From: Artemia franciscana
Taxonomy: Eukaryota; Arthropoda; Branchiopoda; Anostraca; Artemiidae
Reading direction: 5' to 3'
DNA length: 64,000 nucleotides
Assembly: GCF_032884065.1 (NCBI RefSeq)
Contig: NC_088872.1
Span: 9,795,493-9,859,492 of the forward strand
The translations under genes were made by a program, and so were the position numbers. This document shows positions 25,950 through 34,290 of this stretch, piece by piece. Each line of letters begins with the position of its first letter. Within the stretch, counting starts at the first letter, position 1. The notes beneath the pieces were generated by a model, which was given only the letters and a program-made list of their open reading frames with translations, made no database searches and was not told the origin of the DNA.

Positions 25950-26965
25950 ATTTTTCAGTAAATGTAGGCGATTTGCTGAGGTCTCTATTCAACTTCTTAG
26001 GTTTACTGCCTTACAGCCTCACTTATTTTAGACTTATAGGCAAGCCAAAAAAATTTTGAAATCTGAGAATGGTGTTTTCCCCTCCATCCAATAGACAAAT
26101 CTGAAATGTAGGCGAAATTACTCTGAGGCACAAATAAGACAGAAGACATTCCTCCACTCCCTTTTCGTTTCTTTTTAAGATAAACAGGACACAAAAGTTC
26201 CAATAATTATGCCACACATTCTGTTGTCCTGAACGTCTCCGTAGTTTGGTGCCATAAAATGGCAGATATGTAATTTTACTCTGGCACAATTTTTTAGGTT
26301 AATTAAAAAGGGCACCATAACTTCGTTTAATTTCGTTTAAAATAAGATTTTTCTACCTGAGTGGTTAGCGCTACAAACTTGAAAATCAGAGATCAGGGGT
26401 TTGAGTCCTGGTGTTGCTGGTTGTTTGGTTTGGAATGGGGTCAATGGTATGAATTTGTAAGCTCAGATAGAGTGAATGTGTAACCCAGCTCTAAATAGGC
26501 ACTTGGGGAAATCTTGGTGAAAAACACTGGTGTTCAATGATTTGCCCCCAACCATATATTGCACTCCCAGCCAAAGGCATCAAATCGGAATATCGGTACC
26601 TGTGCTGAGCAGACCATCGGTCATCATGAGAAAAATATTTTTTTAGTTCTCTTGTTTACTTTTAGGTCTGCAAGATAATTTGCAGAATAAATAATTGAAT
26701 AAATAAAGAAACTCGCATTCAAATTCTTTGTTTTGGAAATAAGACGATTCATGGTGCAATTTTTAGTTGGCTCCTTTCTCTCTATGGAATGATTTCCTCT
26801 TTTTTCAAGAATCAGGTAAATCTCAAAATTTTCATTGGATGCAAACGTAGTGAATTCTATATATTAGCTCTCAACATATTTTTTTCATTTACATGCTGTT
26901 AACGAGCACTCTGTTTTCAGAGATTTGATTACTGTTTATCCGGGTCAATCCTCTCTTACAGTTCA
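25950..26965 (+). repeat. Old family A copy interrupted by a SINE
   Basis: The left part ends at 26,295-26,340 with 'aattaaaaagggcacca', matching family A at 19,078. The right part resumes near 26,725 and ends with a worn family tail near 26,920-26,975 ('gattactgtttatccgggtc', 'cagttcattaccg'). Identity is lower than in the other copies, so this one looks oldest. Confidence 0.55.
26345..26716 (+). mobile_element. tRNA-derived SINE
   Basis: The 5' head resembles a serine-type tRNA: 'gagtggttagcgctac' (A box) at 26,360 and 'gggtttgagtcctgg' (B box) at 26,397, spaced as in a tRNA promoter. A body of about 250 bp with no tRNA-like fold follows, then an A/T tail with 'aataaataattgaataaata' at 26,686. 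These internal RNA polymerase III boxes with a tRNA-unrelated body and a short tail define a SINE. Target duplications are unclear. Confidence 0.7.
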
Positions 26966-27402
26966 TTACCGTTTGTTGAGATTGTTCCTGTCTTAAATCA
27001 TCTTTCATGTAAATGTGAAGATCATGCTTTGTTTTCTCCATGAAACTTTTTTGTATTGGATTTGCATAAACACTAAATTATTTTGATTCATCACCAAGTT
27101 CACACTTGCTTTTCAACTTTCCTTGATAGATTAAAAAATGGAACCAAATATTGTAAATTCAGATAAAAAACTAACGCTTTACTGAAAACACAAAACAGAC
27201 GCACTGAAACAGGAAGAAAAACAAAATCCTAAAATGAACTGGAGAAAATAAGAAAATAATTCATAAAGCTCCCAATATTCTTTTACTGGCCATGAAATCG
27301 GTAAATTTCACGACAAAGTCTCCACTTCACTTTACACTTTTGTCAGAAAAGCTTAGTTTAAAAAAAATTAATTTTGTCCATCGTCTTTTTGCAGATAACC
27401 AG
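26966..27402. other. Sequence upstream of the ankyrin gene
   Basis: No upstream exon is recognised. A pyrimidine-rich run ending 'tctttttgcag' at 27,384-27,394 looks like a splice acceptor, and a second AG lies at 27,403-27,404. The frame of the ankyrin gene is open back to a TAA at 27,396-27,398, so the acceptor at 27,394 would not keep the frame. Confidence 0.4.
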
Positions 27403-27452
27403 GAGTTGCACTGCGAATCACAGGTGAAGAACAATATCAAGGAATTATCACA

Positions 27453-30400
27453 ATGGTTTTGAATAAAGAAGCTGACTTATATGCTAAAAATGAAGATGGG
27501 TTCACTTCACTGCATATTGCAGCCAAAAAAGGTCTTCAAGAAATTACTACAATGCTTTTAAATAATGGAGCTGATGTGAACATCAAAACAAAAGGTGAGA
27601 TGCAGATACACTTCACTCCACTGCACCTCGCAACTGACGGTGGACATCTAGACATCATCAAAATCCTATTGAACAGAGGGGCTGATGTAAATGCCAGCAC
27701 AAAAGATGGAACGACTGCACTACACTTCGCAGCTATGAAACAAAACAAAGAAATCATAACAATTCTATTGAATGAAGGAGCTGATGTAAATGCCAGCACA
27801 AAAGATGGAACAACTGCACTGCACTTCGCAGCTATGAAACAAAACAAAGAAATCATAACAATGCTATTGAATGAAGGAGCTTGTATAAACGCTAAAAGAG
27901 AAGATGGAACTACTGCACTACACATTGCAGCTCAAAAGGAGCATCAACAAATTGTCATTATTCTTTTGAATAAAGGAGCTGATATAAATGCTAAAAGAAA
28001 AGATGGAACCGATGGACTGCACATCGCAGCTAAGACAGGACATCAAGAAATTGCTACAATGCTTGTGAATAGAGGTGCTGATGTAAATGCTAAAAACATA
28101 GATGGCGCTACTGCATTGCACATGGCAATTCAAAACGGACATGAAGAAATTACCACAAAGTCTTTGAGCAAAGGGGCTGATATAAATACTGCAAAACAAG
28201 ATGAAACCACTACACTGCGCATTGCAGCTGAAAAGGGACGTCGAGAAATTGCCAAGATGCTTTTGAATAGTGGAGGTGATGTAAATGCTAGAAAAAGAAA
28301 TGGTATCACTGCATTGCACATCGCAGTTAGAACACGACAGGAAGAGGTTACCGAACTACTTCTGAACGAAGGAGCTGATATAAACGCTATATATGTAAAT
28401 ATGCTGCAATATATAAATGCTACAATAGAAGATACAACCACTGCACTGCACATTGCAGCTGAAATAGGTCATCGAGAAATTGCCAAAATGCTTTTGAATA
28501 GAGGAGCTAATGTAAATGCTAGAAAACGAGATGGAACCGCTGCATTGCACATTGCAACTCAGGGAGGACATGGAGAAATAACCCAAATGCTTTTAAATAA
28601 AGGAGCTGATGTAAATGCTAAAAATCAATATGGAACCACTGCACTGCACATTGCAACAGAAATACAAAATAAAGAAATTACTATGCTGCTTTTGAATAAA
28701 GGAGCTGATGTAAATGCAGAAACCGAAAATGGTGCCATTGCACTGCACAATGCAACTTATAAAGGACATGAAGAAATTACCAAAATGCTCTTGAATGAAG
28801 GAACTGATGTGAATGCTAAAACTAAAGATGGCACCACCGCATTGCACAATGCAACTAAAAAAGAACTTCAAGAAATTATCAAAATGCTTTTAGATAAGAG
28901 AGCTGATGTAAATGCAAAAACCGAAGATGGAACAACTGCACTGCACTTCGTAGCTATTAAAGAATACCAAATGCATGCGTATTATGAACTAATGAGATTG
29001 AGTAGAGAAGCTTGTGTAAACGCTGAAAAATATGGATATGGGAAAGAAATGGAAAGCATGAAGAGTTTTAATAATGCGAAAACTAAGGGGAAAATTGCTG
29101 CTCTGCTTCTAAGTAAAGGTGCCGCCGTTGACGCTCAAACTCGAAACGGAGTAACAACACTTCAGGCTGCTGTTCTAAATGGATACGTAGAAGTTGTTGA
29201 AGTACTTTTGCAATATAATGCAGATGTTAATTTAAGATGGTCATTTAATGGAATGACAACACTTCATGTTTCTGTTTTAAAAGGATATAAAGAAATAACC
29301 ACTATGCTTTTGAATAAAGGAGCTGATGTTAATGCTTTTGAGAAAGAAAATGGAACTACTGCACTTCACATAGCAACAAAACAAGGACATCAAGAAATGA
29401 CCATGTTACTTTTGAATAAAGGAGCTGACATAAATGCCAAAACAAGAGACAAGGCATCTTTTGAACAAAACGAAAGTTACTGCACGTTACTGGACATTGC
29501 AGTTCAAGAAGGTCACCACGGAACTTCCACAATGCCTTTAAATCGTGTTTTCAAACCTTTGAGAGTGGCTGTAAATGCTAAAAACGAATTTGGACGCACT
29601 GCACTCCATATTGCAACAAGAAACAGACATTTAGAAATTATCACTCTGCTTTTGAATAAAGGAGCTGATTTAGATGCTAAAGAGCAAGATGGAACCACTG
29701 CACTACACATTGCAACAAGTCAGAGAGATGTAGAAATTACCACGCTGCTTTTGAATAATGGAGCTGATGTAGATGCTAGAACTCAAGATGGAACCACTGC
29801 ACTGCACATTGCTGCTCAAGAAAGTGCCACAATACTTTGGAATAAAGGAGCTGATGTAGATGCTAGAACTCAAGATGGAACCACTGCACTACACTTCGCA
29901 GCTATGAAACAAAACAAAGAAATCATAACAATGCTATTGAATGAAGGAGCTGATGTAAATGCCAGCACAAAAGATGGAACAACTGCACTGCACTTCGCAG
30001 CTATGAAACAAAACAAAGAAATCATAACAATGCTATTGAATGAAGGAGCTGATGTAAATGCTAAAAATCAAAATGGAAGCACTGCACTGCACATTGCAAC
30101 AAAAATACGAAATAAAGAAATTACTATGCTGCTTTTGAATAATGGAGCTGATGTAAATGCTAAAGATCAAAATGGAAGCACTGCGTTGCACATCGCTGCT
30201 CAAGAAAGTGCCACAATACTTTGGAAAGGAGCTGATGTAGGTTTTCGAACTCAACATGGAACCACTGCACTGCACATTGCTGCTCAAGAACAATGTCAAC
30301 AAATTCTCATCATTCTTTTGAATAGAGGAGCTGATGTAAATGCTAAAGATAAATATGGAACCACTGCACTGCACATTGCAACAGAAATACAAAATAAAGA

Positions 30401-30518
30401 AATTACTATGCTGCTTTTTAATAAAGGAGCTGATGTAAATGCTAAAATCAATATGGAAGTACTGCACTGCACATTGCAACAAAAAGACAAAATAAAGAAA
30501 TTACTATGCTGCTTTTGA
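27453..30518 (+). CDS. Large ankyrin-repeat protein, N-terminal and central part
   Basis: 1,021 codons in one exon, made almost wholly of 33-residue ankyrin repeats of the form 'ADVNAKxxDGTTALHIAA...EITMLLLNKG'. I count about 29 repeats before the frame breaks. Ankyrin repeats form a protein-binding solenoid, so the likely role is recruiting partner proteins, probably in the cytoplasm (no signal peptide or membrane segment). The ATG at 27,453 has A at -3 and G at +4, but it falls inside a repeat: upstream codons still read as repeat back to about 27,402, so a 5' exon or a lost N-terminus is possible. Two repeats are shortened to 'AAQESATILW' (about 29,810 and 30,195). Repeats at 28,960-29,100 and 29,440-29,560 carry irregular insertions. 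The frame ends at 30,518 because of an apparent 1 base deletion in an A run near 30,444; the rest continues in the next entry. Confidence 0.9.
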   Translation: MVLNKEADLYAKNEDGFTSLHIAAKKGLQEITTMLLNNGADVNIKTKGEMQIHFTPLHLATDGGHLDIIKILLNRGADVNASTKDGTTALHFAAMKQNKEIITILLNEGADVNASTKDGTTALHFAAMKQNKEIITMLLNEGACINAKREDGTTALHIAAQKEHQQIVIILLNKGADINAKRKDGTDGLHIAAKTGHQEIATMLVNRGADVNAKNIDGATALHMAIQNGHEEITTKSLSKGADINTAKQDETTTLRIAAEKGRREIAKMLLNSGGDVNARKRNGITALHIAVRTRQEEVTELLLNEGADINAIYVNMLQYINATIEDTTTALHIAAEIGHREIAKMLLNRGANVNARKRDGTAALHIATQGGHGEITQMLLNKGADVNAKNQYGTTALHIATEIQNKEITMLLLNKGADVNAETENGAIALHNATYKGHEEITKMLLNEGTDVNAKTKDGTTALHNATKKELQEIIKMLLDKRADVNAKTEDGTTALHFVAIKEYQMHAYYELMRLSREACVNAEKYGYGKEMESMKSFNNAKTKGKIAALLLSKGAAVDAQTRNGVTTLQAAVLNGYVEVVEVLLQYNADVNLRWSFNGMTTLHVSVLKGYKEITTMLLNKGADVNAFEKENGTTALHIATKQGHQEMTMLLLNKGADINAKTRDKASFEQNESYCTLLDIAVQEGHHGTSTMPLNRVFKPLRVAVNAKNEFGRTALHIATRNRHLEIITLLLNKGADLDAKEQDGTTALHIATSQRDVEITTLLLNNGADVDARTQDGTTALHIAAQESATILWNKGADVDARTQDGTTALHFAAMKQNKEIITMLLNEGADVNASTKDGTTALHFAAMKQNKEIITMLLNEGADVNAKNQNGSTALHIATKIRNKEITMLLLNNGADVNAKDQNGSTALHIAAQESATILWKGADVGFRTQHGTTALHIAAQEQCQQILIILLNRGADVNAKDKYGTTALHIATEIQNKEITMLLFNKGADVNAKINMEVLHCTLQQKDKIKKLLCCF
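27691..30060 (+). repeat. Near-identical ankyrin-coding blocks about 2.1-2.2 kb apart
   Basis: A two-repeat block at about 27,705-27,870 ('ttcgcagctatgaaacaaaa' twice) is repeated with almost no change at about 29,870-30,045. Another block of about 115 bp at 28,600-28,715 is nearly identical to 30,330-30,445. Most other repeats of the gene differ much more. This indicates recent copying or gene conversion inside the gene. Confidence 0.8.
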
Positions 30519-31438
30519 ATAAAGGAGCTGATGTAAATGCTAAAGATCAAAATGGAAGCACTCCACTGCACATTGCAACAGAAGAACAATGTAAAGAAAT
30601 TACTATGCTACTTTTGAATAAAGGAGCTGATGTAAATGTCAAAAATATTAAAGATGAAATTACACCATTGCACTTGGGTGCTCAAAAAGGTGATGTGGCG
30701 ATTATTGAGCCTCTTTTGAAATTTGGTGCAAATATCAATTCTAAAGATTCTATTGGCAGAACAGCACTTCACTTTGCGTGTTCTCCTACTAATCGTTCCA
30801 GTACCTATCTTGCGGTTGTTCCTTTTCTTTTAGAGAATGGCTCCGATATTAACATTACGACTAAGTCGAACAAAACACCTTTAGATGAGGCTCGGACTCG
30901 GATGCAGTATGGACATGAAGTGCAAATGCGTGCCATTGTCGCTCTTGAACGCCATATAGTTAAAATGAAAACTGCCGATTTATATGTAAGTGAACAAAAT
31001 TTACTATCGGTTCGTAACAGCGAAGAAATGTGTGATTTTGAAACAAAATGTAAGAAAGAAATTACAAAGTTGAAGAGTGAGAAAGTTAATCATGCTTGCA
31101 TATCACTTTATGATGTCTTAGTCATGGACATCAGCTCATTAGCTAAATATGTGAGGAATGAGCATGTAGTAGAGGTTTTAGAATTAATGAGCTATAAAAT
31201 AAATTTTCCAATATACGCTACTATGATTGAATACTGTTTCAGAAAAAGTCTGGAAAGAAACGAGTTATTTGAACAGGCTCATACGATTTTGTACTTTCTC
31301 TTTAACATATATCCTGCATTGCCATATAACTGCAGTGAAAAAATATTCAGTTACCTGAGTAACGAAGATTTGAGAATTTTAGTAAGTAGTTTCAAACCTC
31401 TTAGTATTGCAAGCAGTTCTACTACTGTTAATGATTAG
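30506..31438 (+). CDS. Ankyrin-repeat protein, C-terminal part with PRANC-like F-box-like domain
   Basis: This frame (+1 relative to the previous entry) continues the same protein. It has four more ankyrin repeats (to about residue 150), a link, then a non-ankyrin domain at residues 173-310 of this piece (31,022-31,435). That domain contains 'CKKEITKLKSEKV', 'AKYVRNEHVVEVLE', 'FPIYATMIEYCFRKSLERN' and, near the end, 'LPYNCSEKIFSYLSNEDL'. This layout, with the F-box-like LP...KI..YLS..DL at the C-terminus, is that of PRANC domains, known from poxvirus ankyrin proteins, Wolbachia and parasitoid wasps, where the motif engages SCF ubiquitin ligases. By family the protein would be a substrate adaptor. 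The stop is TAG at 31,436. Whether the frameshift is real or an assembly error cannot be told from the window. Confidence 0.8.
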   Translation: MLLLNKGADVNAKDQNGSTPLHIATEEQCKEITMLLLNKGADVNVKNIKDEITPLHLGAQKGDVAIIEPLLKFGANINSKDSIGRTALHFACSPTNRSSTYLAVVPFLLENGSDINITTKSNKTPLDEARTRMQYGHEVQMRAIVALERHIVKMKTADLYVSEQNLLSVRNSEEMCDFETKCKKEITKLKSEKVNHACISLYDVLVMDISSLAKYVRNEHVVEVLELMSYKINFPIYATMIEYCFRKSLERNELFEQAHTILYFLFNIYPALPYNCSEKIFSYLSNEDLRILVSSFKPLSIASSSTTVND

Positions 31439-31529
31439 TGACTTCCTCTAGCATACCTTAAGCTGAGTTAGATTATATCAAGGAAGAAAAGCAGGATTAT
31501 TACTTTGACTGTAGATTGTAGTCTTAGTA

Positions 31530-31535
31530 AATAAA
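31530..31535 (+). promoter_or_regulatory. Putative polyadenylation signal AATAAA
   Basis: A canonical AATAAA about 92 bases after the ankyrin gene's stop codon. It supports transcription as a eukaryotic gene, but such hexamers are common in AT-rich DNA. Confidence 0.45.
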
Positions 31536-31538
31536 AGA

Positions 31539-31974
31539 TTAGTTCATGAAGTTATGGTATTGTCCTGGAAAATAATTGCGTAAAAGTTAAAGAAAAGGCA
31601 AAAATTTAGTACACTCAAGCTGGGTTTTGAAATCTACGATTCATATTTGGCAGGAGAAGTAGAAAATCAGTGATTAATGCTAGGGCTGTCCAGAAAGCAA
31701 ACTCAATTTGGAAATAAAATTAGAAATTTCAGTTAGTGAATCCTTATTATATACCTCTTAAACTTCGACGTTTTTTATATATTACCCAAAACAAGTTGAT
31801 GCACTTGTCCTATTTGAAATTCCCTATGAGTAAATATCTGCCACTTTGGAATTTAGCCAATGTGTCACGGTGTTTAAATTTTTAAAACTCCTTTTCATTT
31901 TGAAGCAATGAGTAGCAAGCTACTGTCTCATTTATACACGTTATTATCCGTCAAAAGCAAACAAAAGAGACGAA
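31539..31974. other. Downstream of the ankyrin gene, no gene
   Basis: 'gctgtccagaaagcaaactc' near 31,685 could be the outer end of the mariner relic that follows, but I did not find its inverted partner. Confidence 0.35.
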
Positions 31975-32650
31975 GTACATCACAATACAACAAAAAGAAG
32001 GATGGGCCTAGTTATGCGAAAAGATGAAAGTAACTAGGGGTTAAATCTTGGCTATTGGGGTTGATGATGTCCCTAACCTTGCCAAAAGTGCATTTGTTCT
32101 TAGAGCAGTATGAGGGTGAAATTTGTCATGCAAAAACACAAGAGCAGATGTCAGACCATGACGATTGCTTGGGTTGCCCTTCTAAACCTTTTCAACGTTT
32201 CTCAGTAGAATCCAGAATGAATAGTTGTTTCACGTTCCATAAAATCAACGTGTTACATGGCCCTTGACATCCTAAAAGACCGTAACCGTGACTCTTCTCT
32301 CAGAAAGAGTTGCACGGGCTTCCTATAGCTTGCTTGGGGAAGTGATATGTCCCTAATGTTCTGACTGACTTTTTGTCTCGTCATTCACATATGCCACCAA
32401 TGTCTCATCAGAAATTAACAATCCTCTTCAAAAGTTCTTCTCCTTCAATATCATTCTGACAACTACATTATATAACAGAACTCATTCTTTTGTTTTTTTG
32501 ATCGTAGGTCTGCCATTTGGTACCCCACAAGTGCAAAATTTGCGATACCCTAGGTCATTGGTCACTCTCACGTGTAAAAGTCTCTGACAAATTTTTGGAA
32601 AAGGATTTGAGAGTTCTGCAACTGTGAACCACTGGCTATTATGACTGTTT
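31975..32650 (-). pseudogene. Mariner-family transposase relic
   Basis: On the minus strand: 'LGYRKFCTCGVPN' (near 32,550), 'SDETLVAYVNDETKSQSEH' (about 32,400), 'SPSKL', 'TVF' stop 'DVKGH' (about 32,290) and 'LHDKFHPHTALRTNAL' (about 32,110). These align in order with mariner transposases (LGY.KV..RWVP; DE.W....PE.K.QS.EW; SP; TVFWD.KG; LHDNA.PHTA). Two stops (TAG) sit exactly at conserved Trp codons. The first and second catalytic Asp positions are kept; the third, expected in the 'PPYSPDLAPSD' region near 32,040, is lost. Many stops make it a fossil. Confidence 0.8.
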
Positions 32651-33509
32651 ATTAACTTTTTTTCATCAGGTTATTATATACAAGAGAAAGTAATGTTTGT
32701 CCTTAAATTAAAAAGAAAACCGCACTCATTGACCGACAATATCTTCACTCATATTGTTACTACCATAAACTTCATACAATTGAGGATGAGTTACGGCTGC
32801 TGAGTGTTTATTTGCCATAAGAAATCTTATAGCACTGCTTACCCAGCACTTGGCGGGATTTTTTACTATGTTACTCCTGTTTTGAGGTTATGTCTAGTCA
32901 ACCCGTAACAATAGGCCTACAATGCTCCATTTTCAACAACTAGAAGTACACTGAGCCTACACGCACGCAGTTGTGCAGGTTGAAGCTGTGTACCCTGAAG
33001 ATAGGGCTCCTTTCGCTACTTCTCGTGTTGTGCATAAGCGAAGATTACATTCTGGGTGACATTTTTGGTGTCTTTAAAGAGTTTGTCAATTTGAGAGGGA
33101 CCCCTTCCTTTTTACCCCTGACACCAAGATTAAGGATATTCTCATTGAAAAAAGTTTTTTTGTTGAGAAAAATTACACTCCCCCTCCCCCTATTTGGAAA
33201 AATACATTCTTTCCTGCATTTTTGTGAATTGACACCAATGCACTGAGGAGATGTAATACAGTTCCACAAAGTTAGTAGTTAACTACTGAATTGAGTGGTT
33301 TGTGCATTGTTAACAGTTCACAAAATAATAAATCAGTGAAATAAAAAATAGCCATTCCTAGAAGGTCAAAGAACATGTGGACAGTGACCCAGTTAAACAA
33401 TTAAATTATATAATCAAAACTCCGGCAAGAAGGGAAATATACCATAATAATCTGAAGAAACCAGCTCCCACCCTGCATTACGACTAAGGAGAAACTTTTT
33501 ACCTGGAAT
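32651..33509. other. No recognisable gene
   Basis: The first 300 bp may hold the worn N-terminal part of the mariner transposase. The stretch 33,090-33,250 has C-rich runs similar to family A. Nothing firm. Confidence 0.35.
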
Positions 33510-34290
33510 TTAAATTAAAAAAAGCTCAGAGCCCCTAATGTTGTCAGGATGGCCATTCCAGTGAGTTACACTTATGTTACGAACGACAAGGGCTGACCTG
33601 ACTGTATTTTTTTCTCGTCTTAGCTTATCAGCATTCCTAACATTATAGGAATAACAATTAGATTTAGTAGAAAAAATATCCATGAAAAATGCTACTGAAA
33701 CATCTTTCAAACCTGGGTATACCGGTGCTGATGACCCGTAACTGACTAGCATTCAAAATTCTTAAATGACAAAACAAAATGAGTGTATTAAGAGAATTTG
33801 TGTTTTTTTGTGCTTTATTCTGAATCGTCTGGATTTCTCTGGAATTAGCATAAAATTCACTTCCCAAAGGGGATATCCATGTACATTTTAAGGATAGATA
33901 ATCGTGCTATGAATAATCTATAAAACACAAACAGAAAAGAAATTATGTAAATGGCGAAGTAAACGTAAACCTCTTGTTGCCTTAGAGGATAAATTTCACT
34001 GCGTTTCCTTAAACTCGAATTACAATCTACAACAAATCCCAAATACTTCGCTTCAAAATTTAATGAATAATAATACCACTAAGACAAATTTTATTTGAAG
34101 AATTCATCAACACGCCAGTACGTCTAAAAATCATATAATTAGTTTTACTCACGTTATCGCCTAAAAAACTAACATTAGTAAAATTATTTAGGTACGGAAT
34201 TAAATCGTTTGCAAGAGCTATGAGATCTTGAAGATTCACATCTGCGATTGCTATTGCTGTGTTATCTCAAATTTTGCTAGACTTGTTCCA
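33510..34290 (-). pseudogene. LINE reverse transcriptase C-terminal relic
   Basis: On the minus strand from 34,265 down: 'NTAIAIADVNLQDLIALAND' directly after a damaged catalytic box (stop-Asp-Asn where ADD is expected), then 'NVSKTNYMIFRRTG' (34,150), 'YLGFVVDCNSSL' (34,040), 'WGSEFYANSREIQTIQNKAQ' (33,860) and a final 'YNVRNADKLR...HWNGHPDNIR' (33,650-33,540). This is the order of a CR1/Daphne-type ORF2 after the YADD motif (KTNYMIF; YLG..ID; WGS....I..IQKKA; YN.R; WN.LP..IR). Frames change several times. Confidence 0.7.

Noticed and set aside
26345-26420. A functional tRNA gene
   Set aside because: The acceptor and anticodon stems do not pair well by eye, and the sequence runs into a SINE body and tail.
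27536-30589. Several open frames of 76-149 codons on the minus strand of the ankyrin gene
   Set aside because: They are antisense shadows of the ankyrin repeat period and show the same Cys/Ser/Ile-rich repeated words; none has a domain.
27453-31438. Wolbachia or other bacterial contig carrying the ankyrin gene
   Set aside because: Both flanks hold eukaryotic transposons, and no bacterial neighbour genes are present. An ancient transfer into the host remains possible.
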